NCBI RefSeq assembly: GCF_018283645.1
Contig: NZ_JAGSXH010000019.1
Coordinates: forward strand, 1-64,000
Source: Actinocrinis puniceicyclus
GTDB taxonomy: Bacteria; Actinomycetota; Actinomycetes; Streptomycetales; Catenulisporaceae
Length of the DNA: 64,000 nucleotides
Reading direction: 5' to 3'
The position numbers were made by a program, and so were the translations under genes. This document shows, piece by piece, positions 35,107-44,557 of the stretch. Under the pieces are notes generated by a model that saw only the letters and a list, made by a program, of their open reading frames with translations, ran no database searches and was not told the origin of the DNA. Numbering within the stretch: the first letter of the stretch is position 1; each line of letters starts with the position of its first letter.

Positions 35107-37602
35107 ATGAAAGCCGTCGTGATGGCCGGGGGAGAGGGCACCCGGCTGCGACCGATGACCTCCTCGATGCCCAAGCCGCTGCTCCCCGTCGTGAACCGTC
35201 CGATCATGGAGCACGTGCTGCGGCTGCTCAAGCGGCACGGACTGACCGAAACGGTCGTCACCGTGCAGTTCCTCGCCTCGCTGGTGCGCAACTATTTCGG
35301 CGACGGCGAGGAACTCGGGATGAACCTGTACTACGCGAACGAGGACACCCCGCTGGGCACCGCCGGCTCGGTGAAGAACGCGGAGGCGCAGCTGGCCGGG
35401 GACAGTTTCCTGGTCATCTCGGGGGACGCGCTCACCGACATCGACCTCAGTGCTCTGATCGAGTATCACCGCAAGAAGGGCGCGCTGGTGACGGTGTGCC
35501 TCACCCGCGTGCCCGACCCGTTGGAATTCGGCATCACCATCACGGCCGAGGACGGCAGGGTCGAGCGGTTCCTGGAGAAGCCGACCTGGGGACAGGTGTT
35601 CTCCGACACCGTCAACACCGGCATCTACGTGATGGAGCCGGAAGTCCTCGGCTATATCGCGCCGGGCGAGCAGGTGGACTGGTCCGGGGACGTGTTCCCG
35701 CGGCTGCTGGCCGAGGGCAAGCCGGTCTACGGCTACGTCGCAGAGGGCTACTGGGAGGACGTCGGCACCCACGAGTCGTACATCAAGGCGCAGGCCGACG
35801 TGCTCACCGGAAAAGTCGACGCGGACATCGACGGCTTCGAGACCGCCCCGGGCGTCTGGGTGGGCGAGGGCGCCGAAGTCGACCCGAACGCGGTGCTCAA
35901 AGGCCCGTGCTACATCGGCGACTACTCCAAGATCGAGGCCGGGGTCGAGATCCGCGAGCACACTGTCATCGGCTCCAACGTCGTGGTCAAGGCCGGCGCG
36001 TTCCTGCACCGCGCCGTCATCCACGGCAACGTCTACATCGGCCCGCAGGCCAACCTGCGCGGGTGCGTCATCGGCAAGAACACCGACGTGATGCGCGCGG
36101 CGCGGATCGAGGACGGCGTCGTCGTCGGCGACGAGTGCCTGGTCGAGGAGGAGTCGATCCTGGCCGCCGGGGTCCGGATCTACCCGTTCAAGACGGTCGA
36201 GGCCGGCGCGGTGGTCAACACCGACGTCATCTGGGAGCAGCGCAGCCAGCGCTCGCTGTTCGGACCGCGCGGCGTCGCCGGCGTGGTCAACGTCGAGATC
36301 ACGCCCGAACTCGCGGTGCGTCTCGCCAGCGCCTACGCCACCACCCTGAAGAAGGGTGCGACGGTCACCGCCGCGCGTGACGGCTCGCGTGCCGCGCGGG
36401 CGCTCAAGCGCGCCGTGATCGCCGCGCTGACCTCCAGCGCGCTGAATGTGCGCGACCTGGAGTGCGTCCCGATGCCCGTGGCCCGGCTGCAGACCGCGCG
36501 CGGCACCGTCGGCGGCGTCGCCATCCGCACCACCCCGGGCGTGCCGGACTCGGTCGAGATCCAGTTCCTCGACTCCACCGGCGCGGACCTCTCGCCGGCG
36601 GCTCAGCGCAAACTCGACCGCGTGTACTCGCGCGCCGAGTTCCGCCGCGCGTTCCCCGGCGAGATCGGCGATCTGGCCACCCCGTCGCGGATCTTCGAAA
36701 GTTACGTCCAGGAACTGCTGAGCCGGGTCGACGTCTCCGGCGTCGCCGAGTCCGGGATGAAGGTCGTGGTCGACTCCGGCGGCGGCTCGGCGGGTCTCGT
36801 GCTGCCCGCGCTGCTCGGCCGGATCGGCGTCGACGCGTTCACGGTCAACCTCGGCATGGACGAGGCGCATCCGACCGAGTCGCCCGCTGAACAGGCGGCC
36901 GCGCTGCGCCGGCTCGGCGAGCTGGTCTCCTCGTCGCGCGCCTCGGTCGGCGTCCGGTTCGACCCGGTCGGCGAGCGGATCTGGCTCGTGGACGAGACCG
37001 GGGCGCGCATTGACGACGAGCGCGCGCTGCTGGTGCTGATGGACCTGGTCGCCGCGGAGCGGGTCGCCGGGACCATCGCGCTGCCCGTGACCACTACCCG
37101 TGTCGCCGAGCGGGTCACCGACTTCCACAAGGTCGGGATCCAGTGGGTGTCCACCGCGCCGGACGAACTGACCCGCGTCGCCGCGCTGCCGGGCGTGGTC
37201 TTCGGCGGTGATGGACGCGGCGGTTTCGTCATCCCGGAGTTCCACCCCTCGCTGGACGGCATCGCCGCCTTCACGCGGCTGCTCGGTCTGCTCGCGCGCA
37301 CGCACCTGACGCTGTCTCAGGCGGATGCGCGCATCCCGAGAGCCTACGTGCGCCGGATGGACGTGCCGACGCCGTGGGCGGCGAAGGGAATGGTCATGCG
37401 GACGGTCGTGGAGGCCGCGCAGGACCGTCTGCTGGACACGACGGACGGCGTACGCATCGTCGAGTCCGACGGCCGGTGGACTCTCGTTCTGCCCGATCCT
37501 GCGGAGGCGGTCACGCACCTGTGGGCGGAGGGACCGGACCCTGAATCGGCGGATGAGCTGCTCGGCCTGTGGGCGGCCGTCGTGGAACAGGCGGGTGCCT
37601 AA
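35107..37602 (+). CDS. nucleotidyltransferase (mannose-1-P guanylyltransferase-like) fused to degenerate phosphomannomutase domain
   Basis: An 831-residue protein. Residues 1-235 are a sugar-nucleotidyltransferase (AVVMAGGEGTRLRPMT), 250-370 are left-handed beta-helix hexapeptides, and from about 380 it is a phosphohexomutase-like domain. The mutase active-site serine motif (TASHNP) is missing near residue 470, where RTTPGVPDS is found, and the metal loop reads FDPVGER rather than DGDADR near 616. The second half is therefore probably non-catalytic and structural or regulatory. It should supply GDP-mannose or a related sugar nucleotide, consistent with the mannosyl-transferase elsewhere in the window. 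Confidence 0.9.
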   Translation: MKAVVMAGGEGTRLRPMTSSMPKPLLPVVNRPIMEHVLRLLKRHGLTETVVTVQFLASLVRNYFGDGEELGMNLYYANEDTPLGTAGSVKNAEAQLAGDSFLVISGDALTDIDLSALIEYHRKKGALVTVCLTRVPDPLEFGITITAEDGRVERFLEKPTWGQVFSDTVNTGIYVMEPEVLGYIAPGEQVDWSGDVFPRLLAEGKPVYGYVAEGYWEDVGTHESYIKAQADVLTGKVDADIDGFETAPGVWVGEGAEVDPNAVLKGPCYIGDYSKIEAGVEIREHTVIGSNVVVKAGAFLHRAVIHGNVYIGPQANLRGCVIGKNTDVMRAARIEDGVVVGDECLVEEESILAAGVRIYPFKTVEAGAVVNTDVIWEQRSQRSLFGPRGVAGVVNVEITPELAVRLASAYATTLKKGATVTAARDGSRAARALKRAVIAALTSSALNVRDLECVPMPVARLQTARGTVGGVAIRTTPGVPDSVEIQFLDSTGADLSPAAQRKLDRVYSRAEFRRAFPGEIGDLATPSRIFESYVQELLSRVDVSGVAESGMKVVVDSGGGSAGLVLPALLGRIGVDAFTVNLGMDEAHPTESPAEQAAALRRLGELVSSSRASVGVRFDPVGERIWLVDETGARIDDERALLVLMDLVAAERVAGTIALPVTTTRVAERVTDFHKVGIQWVSTAPDELTRVAALPGVVFGGDGRGGFVIPEFHPSLDGIAAFTRLLGLLARTHLTLSQADARIPRAYVRRMDVPTPWAAKGMVMRTVVEAAQDRLLDTTDGVRIVESDGRWTLVLPDPAEAVTHLWAEGPDPESADELLGLWAAVVEQAGA

Positions 37603-37807
37603 CGCATCCGCAATGCGCATAAGTCGTTAACCGGGTCGGCCGACCGCACGAGGCCACGTCAGTGTGGTCGGCGGCCGGGCCACCGTGTATGGTCGCGACA
37701 ACCAGCTACCTGACAGTACAAACCACGGACGCACGGCGAGGGGGCACACCGGCGAGACCCGCCGGGGCACCGCTCCGGCGGCCCAGATCCAGCAACGGAG
37801 CAATGCA
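37603..37807. promoter_or_regulatory. gcvH promoter/leader region
   Basis: About 205 bases. A possible -10, TATGGT, lies near 37688-37693. I looked for a glycine riboswitch and found no convincing match. GGAG lies eight bases before the gcvH GTG. Confidence 0.35.
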
Positions 37808-38200
37808 GTGGCCACGGCCGACATCCCCGAGGACCTGAACTACACCGCCGAGCATGAATGGGTGCGAGCGGACACCGAGACCATGCTGCGGGTCGGCATC
37901 ACCGACTTCGCTCAGGACGCTCTCGGCGACATCGTCTTCGTCACCCTGCCGCAGCCGGGCGCTGAGATCCAGGCCGGCGAGCCGTGCGGCGAACTGGAGT
38001 CGACCAAGTCGGTCAGCGACGTCTACGCGCCGGTCAGCGGCACTGTCACCGCGGTCAACGGGGCGCTGGACGCCAACCCGGAACTGGTGAACTCGGACCC
38101 TTACGGCGAGGGCTGGATGTTCGAGGTCGAGGCCTCGGGCCCGGAGGCGCTGGACGCGTTGCTGGACGCCGCGGGTTACCGCGCTGTCTCCGAGAAATAG
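37808..38200 (+). CDS. gcvH: glycine cleavage system H protein
   Basis: A 130-residue lipoyl carrier that shuttles the methylamine group of glycine. The lipoylated lysine is Lys67 in GELESTKSVSDVYAP. Start GTG 37808 is supported by GGAG. No gcvT or gcvP is adjacent, and the gene leads an FHA-MerR-nuclease-MerR block, as in Rv1826-Rv1830. Confidence 0.95.
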   Translation: MATADIPEDLNYTAEHEWVRADTETMLRVGITDFAQDALGDIVFVTLPQPGAEIQAGEPCGELESTKSVSDVYAPVSGTVTAVNGALDANPELVNSDPYGEGWMFEVEASGPEALDALLDAAGYRAVSEK

Positions 38201-38233
38201 TCGATCGAACGGGGAGAGGCTGCGGGAGGTCCA

Positions 38234-38950
38234 GTGGCGCTGTTCGGTCGGTTCGGCCGCGGCCGGGGCGGTAACCCGGACCTGGCGCCGTCCGGCGGGT
38301 CGGTTGACCCGGACCCGGACGGGCGCCTAGGTTTCGATGCGTCGCCGCCTCCCGCTACCGGCGGCGCGCCCAGCCAGTCACGAGGTGCCGCGCCCGAGCC
38401 GCGGCGGGAGGTCGGATCGATGCCGTTGTGCGCCCGCTGCGGGCACGCCAACTCGGAAGGCAGCCGTTTCTGCTCCAACTGCGGCAACCCGCTGGTGCCC
38501 GGCATGATGCCGGCGGACCGGGGCAGCGGTGAGCGGCCCGCCGAGGTGACCTCCACCCTCGCCCTGGGTGCGGTCAACCTGACCGACACCGGCGAGCCGG
38601 CCGCGGGCGAACTCGCCGATCCGCGCGCCGGGGTCGCCGAGGGCCTGTCCGCGGGCACCGCGCTGCTCATGGTGGAGCGCGGCCCGAACGCGGGCAGCCG
38701 CTTCCTGCTGGACGCCGAGGTGACCTCGGCTGGTCGCGCGCCCGACAGCGACATCTTCCTCGACGACGTGACCGTCTCGCGCCGGCATGCCGAGTTCACT
38801 CGCGCCGCGCAGGGCTACCTCGTCCGCGACGTCGGTTCGCTCAACGGCACCTACGTGAACCGGGAGCGGATCGAAGAGGTCCTGCTCGCCCACGGCGACG
38901 AGGTGCAGATCGGCAAGTACAGGCTGGTTTTCCTCGTCGGCGCGCGGTAG
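38234..38950 (+). CDS. FHA-domain protein (GarA/OdhI-like) with zinc ribbon
   Basis: A 238-residue protein. A Gly/Pro-rich N-terminus is followed by a zinc ribbon (Cys66, Cys69, Cys80, Cys83; LCARCGHANSEGSRFCSNCG), a candidate phospho-acceptor segment VTSTLALG (about 105-112) and a C-terminal FHA domain (about 143-238; GRAPDSDIFL, VSRRHAEF, GSLNGTYVN). GarA/OdhI proteins are phosphorylated by Ser/Thr kinases and then inhibit 2-oxoglutarate dehydrogenase and related enzymes. The GTG at 38234 has GGGAGG upstream. The zinc ribbon is absent in M. tuberculosis GarA, but common in longer actinobacterial versions. Confidence 0.92.
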   Translation: MALFGRFGRGRGGNPDLAPSGGSVDPDPDGRLGFDASPPPATGGAPSQSRGAAPEPRREVGSMPLCARCGHANSEGSRFCSNCGNPLVPGMMPADRGSGERPAEVTSTLALGAVNLTDTGEPAAGELADPRAGVAEGLSAGTALLMVERGPNAGSRFLLDAEVTSAGRAPDSDIFLDDVTVSRRHAEFTRAAQGYLVRDVGSLNGTYVNRERIEEVLLAHGDEVQIGKYRLVFLVGAR

Positions 38951-39122
38951 CCGGGTCCGCTGAAGCGGCCGCGGTGGCGGTGGCGGGCGGCGTAAAGGCG
39001 CCCTCGCCGCCCGGCGAGCACGGGCGATGCGTCCAGCGGCCGAGCCTGTCGGTGGCGGCCGACATACTGGGAACGGTGAAGGCACCGAGAACCAACCTGG
39101 CACCACGAGACCGGGAGACACC

Positions 39123-40193
39123 ATGGCGGGCGTGCGCGGGTCGGCGAACGGGAGCGCAGCCGGTACGCGGGTCGGGCGCGGCGCACCGCACGGCCGGGCG
39201 CCACGGCGCACCCTGACGATCGGCGAGGCGGCCGCGCGGCTGTCGGCCGACTATCCGGGCGTAACGGCCGCGGTGCTGCGGCGGCTTGAGGCGGCGGGGA
39301 AGTTCACCCCGGCGCGCAGTTCCACGGGCTACCGCCGATATTCCGAGGCGGACCTCGACCTGATCAGGCTCGTGCTCTCGCAGCAGCCCGGGGCGCGACC
39401 GGCCGCCGCCGATCCCGCCGACCTGTCCGGCGCCGAGTCCGCGCTGGCGCATCCCGCGGCCGGACAGTCGGCGGCCGCGGACGAACTCGCCGGCGCCGCT
39501 ACACACCACCACGCCGCCGCGCGGGTGGCGGGCCGCGCGGCCCGGGCCCCGGGCTCTCGGGTCCCTGCGGCCCGCCCGGCGCCGGAGGAGGGCCTGCGGC
39601 CGGCGGCGATAGACCCGCTCTTCGACATCCCGGTGACCGGCCACGGCCCGCGTGCCGCCGCCTTCCCGCACACGGCCCGCCGGGACGCGCCCGCCCGGGA
39701 GGCAGCGCGGCAACCCGGTGCCGGCGCACCGCCTGCCGAGGACGCCGCGGCGTCCGCTCCCGGTCCCGCGTCCTCCTCGCGGCGAGCCGACCGGCGCTGG
39801 CCCGACGCCGAGTTCTTCGCCCCGGATCTCGGCGAGGTCGCGCTGGACCTGGACCAGTTGGCGGCGGCCGCGCGCACCGACCGGGCCTGGGTGGACGGCC
39901 TGGTCGAATACGGCCTGCTGTCGGGCGGCCGTCCGGCCGGCGGCGCGGACCTGCTGGTGGCCCGTGCCGCGGCGGAACTGGCCCAGTTCGGCGTGGAGCC
40001 TCGGCACCTGCGCGCGGTGGCCGCCTCGGCGGGCCGGGTGGCGGAACTGATCGCGACCGCGACCGCCTCCGGCCGTGAGGCCGGCCGCCGGGAGCGTGCG
40101 CTGCCCACCACCTCGGGCCGCAGCGCCGAGGCGGCGGCCGCGGCGGTGCGTTTGCACGCCGCGCTGGTGCGGGCGGCACTGCTCCGTGGCTGA
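39123..40193 (+). CDS. MerR-family regulator (FtsR/Rv1828-like)
   Basis: A 356-residue protein with one MerR-type winged helix (about 35-105; TIGEAAARL then SSTGYRRYSEADLDLIRLV) and a C-terminal helical region (ELAQFGVEPRHLRAVAASAGR) matching the Rv1828 family. About 110 residues between them are low-complexity and probably disordered. ATG 39123 with GGGAG is preferred over an in-frame ATG 96 bases upstream. By synteny it may regulate cell-division or envelope genes. Confidence 0.88.
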   Translation: MAGVRGSANGSAAGTRVGRGAPHGRAPRRTLTIGEAAARLSADYPGVTAAVLRRLEAAGKFTPARSSTGYRRYSEADLDLIRLVLSQQPGARPAAADPADLSGAESALAHPAAGQSAAADELAGAATHHHAAARVAGRAARAPGSRVPAARPAPEEGLRPAAIDPLFDIPVTGHGPRAAAFPHTARRDAPAREAARQPGAGAPPAEDAAASAPGPASSSRRADRRWPDAEFFAPDLGEVALDLDQLAAAARTDRAWVDGLVEYGLLSGGRPAGGADLLVARAAAELAQFGVEPRHLRAVAASAGRVAELIATATASGREAGRRERALPTTSGRSAEAAAAAVRLHAALVRAALLRG

Positions 40194-40330
40194 GCGCGGT
40201 GGCTTTCTGGGCCGCTCGTGCGGCGCCGCGGCGGGCTCCCACGACGCCCGATCGGGCTTTCGACCGGCAGGGCTTTGGAATCAACCGCCTGGAGCGGTTG
40301 TGCGCTCCGGCGCGCGCTAGGGTGTCTATC

Positions 40331-40795
40331 GTGAACGAACTCGACGTTGTCGGCGTTCGCGTCGAACTGCCGTCCAATCTGCCGATCGTGCTGCTCCGGG
40401 AGAGCTCGGGGGAGCGGTTCCTGCCGATCTGGATCGGCCAGGGCGAAGCGAGCGCGATCGCGGCGGCGCTTGAGGGCGCATCGCCGCCGCGGCCGCTGAC
40501 CCATGACCTGTTCCGAGACACCCTGAGGGCGCTGGGACGGCGTCTGACGGCGCTGCGCATCACCTCACTGCGCGGCGGCACTTTCTTCGCCGAGATGGTC
40601 TTCGACGGCGGCGTCACGGTCTCGGCGCGCCCGTCCGACGGCATCGCGATGGCGCTGCGGTGCGGGGCCAAGATCTTCGCGGCCGAGGAGGTGCTGGCCG
40701 AGGCCGGCATCCTGCTGCCGGACGACCAGGAGGACGAGGTCGAGCGGTTCCGGGAGTTCCTGGACCAGATCTCGCCGGAGGATTTCGAGGCCTGA
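40331..40795 (+). CDS. bifunctional nuclease family protein (Rv1829-like)
   Basis: A 154-residue protein of the DUF151/bifunctional nuclease family (VRVELPSNLPIVLLRE, FLPIWIGQGEASAIA, SARPSDGIAMALR). Thermotoga relatives show DNase/RNase activity, although the cellular role in actinobacteria is unclear. Starts GTG 40322 and GTG 40331 are close; 40331 (MNELDVVG) matches the family start. Confidence 0.92.
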   Translation: MNELDVVGVRVELPSNLPIVLLRESSGERFLPIWIGQGEASAIAAALEGASPPRPLTHDLFRDTLRALGRRLTALRITSLRGGTFFAEMVFDGGVTVSARPSDGIAMALRCGAKIFAAEEVLAEAGILLPDDQEDEVERFREFLDQISPEDFEA

Positions 40796-41086
40796 TCCGT
40801 TCCCGCGTGTCCGGTCGCCCGGCGTGGCGGACGCGGTGGTCGTTGACGCCGGGAGGACGACTGCGTACGGTCGGCAGAGCCTGTCCGGGACGCTGAGAGC
40901 CGTGTGCGCTTCGGGTGGGGCGTGGTCACCGGATCGGAGGGTTTGCCGGGCCGGCCGGCGATGGAAGAGAAAAGACGGGGCGGTTTCCGGCCGGGCGGCA
41001 TACGGTGCGTGGTGGACGGCAATAGGCAAGCGGTGCGCGAGAAGCGGTAAGCGCGGTAAGCACGGCGTACGGAACGGAGGTCGGCG

Positions 41087-41644
41087 TTGAGCGCGGTTGC
41101 CACTGATGCGCGGGGCGCTGCCCCCGACCCGATCGACTCCTACGGCTATCGCGGCACAGTGGCCTGCGCCGCGGCCGGGATCACATACCGGCAGCTGGAC
41201 TACTGGGCCCGTACCGACCTGGTGCGCCCCTCGCTGACCGCGGTGCCCGGCTCCGGAGCCGGGCGGCTCTACAACTTCCGTGACATCGTCATCCTCAAGA
41301 TCGTCAAGCGGCTGCTGGACACCGGTGTCTCGTTGCACAACATCCGTGCGGCCGTGGCTCACGTGCACGCGCGCGGCAGTGCCGAACTCGAAGGCATCAC
41401 GCTGATGAGCGACGGCGCGACCGTGTACGAGTGCACTTCGGCGGAGGAGGTCGTCGAACTGGTCCACGCCGGGCAGGGCGTCTTCGGCATCTCGGTCGGC
41501 GCGGTGTGGCGTGAGGTCGAGGCCGTACTCACCCAGCTTCCCGGCGAGCCGGTGGACGGCGCCGCCGTGCCCGCGCCCACCGCTCTACTCGGCCACGGCG
41601 TCGTCGACGAACTCGCGGTGCGCCGCCGTTCCCGCGCGGTCTGA
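41087..41644 (+). CDS. MerR-family regulator (Rv1830-like)
   Basis: A 185-residue MerR-type protein with the winged helix near residues 24-90 (TVACAAAGITYRQLDYWART and NFRDIVILKIVKRLLD). The TTG start at 41087 is supported by a strong GGAGG six bases upstream. It completes the gcvH-FHA-MerR-nuclease-MerR order known from Rv1826-Rv1830. The 291 bases before it contain no gene but hold a G-rich leader. Confidence 0.92.
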   Translation: MSAVATDARGAAPDPIDSYGYRGTVACAAAGITYRQLDYWARTDLVRPSLTAVPGSGAGRLYNFRDIVILKIVKRLLDTGVSLHNIRAAVAHVHARGSAELEGITLMSDGATVYECTSAEEVVELVHAGQGVFGISVGAVWREVEAVLTQLPGEPVDGAAVPAPTALLGHGVVDELAVRRRSRAV

Positions 41645-41742
41645 CGGCCCGCGGGCAACCGCTTCACGCCGCGCGCAGTCATCCCTGGTAAGGGGCGACG
41701 GGCTTGTGGCTCGGCCGTGGACCATGGGCGGAGGCGAGACGG

Positions 41743-42471
41743 ATGACGCAGGACGGGCAGGAGACGCCGCAGCCGCAGGACTCCACGGAAACTGCGCCCG
41801 CGCTGGGCGTCCGGCGTCGCCGCCTGCGGCGGGCCTACCAAGTTCTCTGCGTCGCGACGGTACTGCTCTTCGTGCCGGTCTCTTTCGTGCGCGTGAGCGC
41901 CGATCCCTATGTCCGCTCGGTGTCCACCGTTCCCGCCGAGCCTGTCGGCATCGTGTTCGGCGCCGCGGTCTCCGGGGATACTCCGAGCCCTTACCTTGCT
42001 TCCAGGCTCGATACTGCGCTCTCCCTGTGGCGCGCGGGCAGGTTCAGGGTCTTCCTCGTCTCCGGGGACAATTCGACACCGTCGTACAACGAGCCGAAGG
42101 CGATGCGCGACTACCTGGTGGCGCACGGCGTTCCCACGCAGTTGATCGTGCTCGACTACGCGGGCTTCGACACCTGGGAGACCTGCGACCGGGCCAAGCG
42201 CGTTTTCGGTGTGGACCACGCGATCGTGGTGAGCCAGTCCTTCCACGTGCCGCGTGCGGTCTACCTTTGCAGGGTGGCGGGCATCGAAACGTACGGAGTC
42301 GGCGACGGCACCGCCGCTTCGGCGCTGGGCCCCGACGAATACGTGAACGACGAAGCCCGTGAGGTCCTGGCCGGCGTGAGCGCCGTGTATCAGGCGACGT
42401 TCACGCCGGCACCGACGTTCCTCGGCCCGCGTGACAACGGCATAGCCGAGGCGTTGCGCGCCGCGGGATAA
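41743..42471 (+). CDS. ElyC/SanA/YdcF (DUF218) membrane protein
   Basis: A 242-residue protein with one N-terminal membrane anchor (about 37-55) and a DUF218 domain (GIVFGAAVSGDTPSPYLASRLD, VSGDNSTPSYNEPKAM, VSQSFHVPRAVYLC, GVGDGT). Relatives influence envelope integrity or vancomycin sensitivity. ATG 41743 has GGAGG eight bases upstream. It is convergent with the methyltransferase gene. Confidence 0.88.
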   Translation: MTQDGQETPQPQDSTETAPALGVRRRRLRRAYQVLCVATVLLFVPVSFVRVSADPYVRSVSTVPAEPVGIVFGAAVSGDTPSPYLASRLDTALSLWRAGRFRVFLVSGDNSTPSYNEPKAMRDYLVAHGVPTQLIVLDYAGFDTWETCDRAKRVFGVDHAIVVSQSFHVPRAVYLCRVAGIETYGVGDGTAASALGPDEYVNDEAREVLAGVSAVYQATFTPAPTFLGPRDNGIAEALRAAG

Positions 42472-42524
42472 GCGTGCGCGCGGACGGCTGACATGGCGCG
42501 GCGACGTCCTCGTCGTGCGGTGGA

Positions 42525-43457
42525 TCAGAGCGCTCGTGCCCGGTACAGCAGCAGCCCGGCCGGTCGGCGCAGCGCCCGGATCTCCTCCAGATCGAACCCC
42601 GCGCTTTTCACGCACTCGGCGATCGTCTCGGGGGAGTACCACCATGCCGTGGTCGACAGTATTGCGCCGTCCCGCAGCCGGTAGCGTTCGACGTACGCGG
42701 TTCCATCCGCCTGGCGGGCGGCTCGGGCTCCCTCGGCTGCCTCGCCGTCGTCCGTTTCACAGGCGCCCGCCTGTGCATTCGCGCGCGTGTCCCGTTCAAC
42801 GATCGCCAATACGGCCCCTGGACGCAGCACCCGGCGCGCGTCGCTCAACAACCCGACGATGTAGCACGGATGCGCCAGATGAAGCAGCAGGCGCTGAGCG
42901 ACGCAGGCGGTGCATTGCGCGCGGCGAAGCGGGATGCGGCCGTGTGCGTCGGGCAGGGTGCGCACGATCCAGGCATCGCGGAACCGTTGCGCGCCGAGCC
43001 TGTGCATCGTCGGCGAAATGTCGAACGCGTATACCCGCAGCCAGTAATGGTCCGCCAGATACTGCGCGAACGCGCCGAGGCCGCAACCCAGTTCCAGCAC
43101 CGTGCCGTCCGGGCGCCCGGATACGCGCCTGGGCCGCACCGGGCGAACCGCCTCGGCCAGCAGCGGCCAGAGGCCGTCGCGTTCCGCTTGATCGTCCCGG
43201 TCCGCGTAGGACGTCGCGATACGCGGATCACTCCATCGGGTCGCCGGACCGCCGTCCGCCCCGAGCGGCGCACGGTCGCGGGGCAGACGCGACGGATGTG
43301 CGGGCTCGGGCAGCGCGCCGGCGAACCGCGGGTTTGCGGGATCGAGCGGAACGCACGAGCGGACCGGGAGAATCGCTTCGCTCAGCGTTCGGCGCACGCG
43401 CGCCGCGCCGATGTCGATCAAATGCTTGCCATCGACGACAGGCACTGTATCAATCAC
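42525..43457 (-). CDS. class I SAM-dependent methyltransferase
   Basis: Contains the SAM-binding motif VLELGCGLGAFAQYLADHY near residue 120, the acidic second strand YAFDISPTM and the later RRVLRPGAVLAIVERDT. The substrate is unknown. The start is uncertain; I use a GTG at 43457 that begins MIDTVPVVDGKHL, giving 310 residues. The frame stays open further upstream but looks non-coding there. It is divergent from the acyltransferase. Confidence 0.75.
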   Translation of the reverse strand: MIDTVPVVDGKHLIDIGAARVRRTLSEAILPVRSCVPLDPANPRFAGALPEPAHPSRLPRDRAPLGADGGPATRWSDPRIATSYADRDDQAERDGLWPLLAEAVRPVRPRRVSGRPDGTVLELGCGLGAFAQYLADHYWLRVYAFDISPTMHRLGAQRFRDAWIVRTLPDAHGRIPLRRAQCTACVAQRLLLHLAHPCYIVGLLSDARRVLRPGAVLAIVERDTRANAQAGACETDDGEAAEGARAARQADGTAYVERYRLRDGAILSTTAWWYSPETIAECVKSAGFDLEEIRALRRPAGLLLYRARAL

Positions 43458-43697
43458 AGTTGACGAGAGGCGCACTGAACGCGGCGCGATGCCGGAGGGA
43501 GTGGGAATCGGCCTGTTCGCCTGCGGTGGAATGGATGGTGGCACCCGTGCAGTCAAGCGCCGTGCGGGCGTGTGCGGCCGGCGCCGCGGCCGTGTCGGTC
43601 GAGTGTCATCCGAACGAGGCGAGGCCGTATCCTTCGATTCCGGCCCGCTGGCTACAGACACGGACGACGGCACCGTGGCGGACGAGAGAGGCGTGGC

Positions 43698-44378
43698 GTG
43701 TTCTACGTGGTACTGAAGGCCCTGACGACCCGCTTGACGCTGCTGATCTGGCGGCCGAAGGTGGAGGGCCGCGAGAACCTGCCCACTCGCGGGCCGGTGA
43801 TTCTCGCCTCGAACCACTTGTCCTTCGTCGACTCCATCATCATCCCGATGGTCGCCTCGCGCCGCGTCGCCTTCATCGCCAAGGCCGAGTACTTCGAGAC
43901 CAAGGGTCTCAAAGGCTGGCTGATGAAGGGCTTCTTCACCGCGATCGGCGCGATCCCGGTGCGCCGCGGCGAGCATCGGGCGGCGTTGGACTCGCTGGAC
44001 CAGTCCCTCGCGGTGATCAACAGCGGTGGTGCCTTCGTGATCTACCCGGAGGGCACCCGCTCGCTCGACGGCAGGCTGTACCGGGCCAAGGTCGGCGTCG
44101 GCTGGCTCGCGCTCAAGTCCGGGGCCCCGGTCGTGCCGCTGGCGGTACAGGGCACGCAGCACGTGCTCCCGGTCGGCGCGAAGATCCCGAAGAGGGTCCC
44201 GGTCACGGTCCGCTTCGGAGAGCCGATCGATCCCTCCAAGCTGGAACTGCCGGGCGAGCCCGTGGCGGAGAACCCGCGCGCCCGGCGCATCGTGGCCGAC
44301 ACGGTGATCGAGCAGATCCAGAAGCTGTCCGGGCAGGAGTACGCGGGCGTGTACAACGAGCGCCCCGCCGAGCTGTAG
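43698..44378 (+). CDS. 1-acyl-sn-glycerol-3-phosphate acyltransferase (PlsC-like)
   Basis: A 226-residue membrane-associated acyltransferase that acylates lysophosphatidic acid in phospholipid synthesis. The catalytic NHLSFVDS (HX4D; His40, Asp45) and the substrate-binding VIYPEGTRSLDG motifs are both present. GTG 43698 has AGAGAGG six bases upstream. It is a second phospholipid-related gene in this region, after the CDP-alcohol transferase. Confidence 0.93.
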   Translation: MFYVVLKALTTRLTLLIWRPKVEGRENLPTRGPVILASNHLSFVDSIIIPMVASRRVAFIAKAEYFETKGLKGWLMKGFFTAIGAIPVRRGEHRAALDSLDQSLAVINSGGAFVIYPEGTRSLDGRLYRAKVGVGWLALKSGAPVVPLAVQGTQHVLPVGAKIPKRVPVTVRFGEPIDPSKLELPGEPVAENPRARRIVADTVIEQIQKLSGQEYAGVYNERPAEL

Positions 44379-44420
44379 CGTCCCGCCGAGCTGCGGGGTA
44401 CCCTGCGCGGCCACCCTGCG

Positions 44421-44443
44421 CGGCCGCCGGTTGCGGGCGGCCG
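44421..44443. terminator. GC-rich hairpin between convergent genes
   Basis: CGGCCGCC (44421-44428) pairs with GGCGGCCG (44436-44443) around a seven-base loop, in the 179-base gap between the acyltransferase and MocR-type stops. It could terminate both. A 13-base tandem repeat, TCGGGATGTGGGC, follows at 44446-44471. Confidence 0.55.
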
Positions 44444-44557
44444 TCTCGGGATGTGGGCTCGGGATGTGGGCTCGGCTCACTTCTCAGGGCCGCGGCGTTC
44501 GGCGCGCGTGATCGCGAAGCGGCGCAGCGGCCATGAACCGGGCGTCCCGTACGCCGC

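Noticed and set aside
37603-37807. Possible glycine riboswitch before gcvH
   Set aside because: No recognisable conserved aptamer core, only generic GC-rich sequence.
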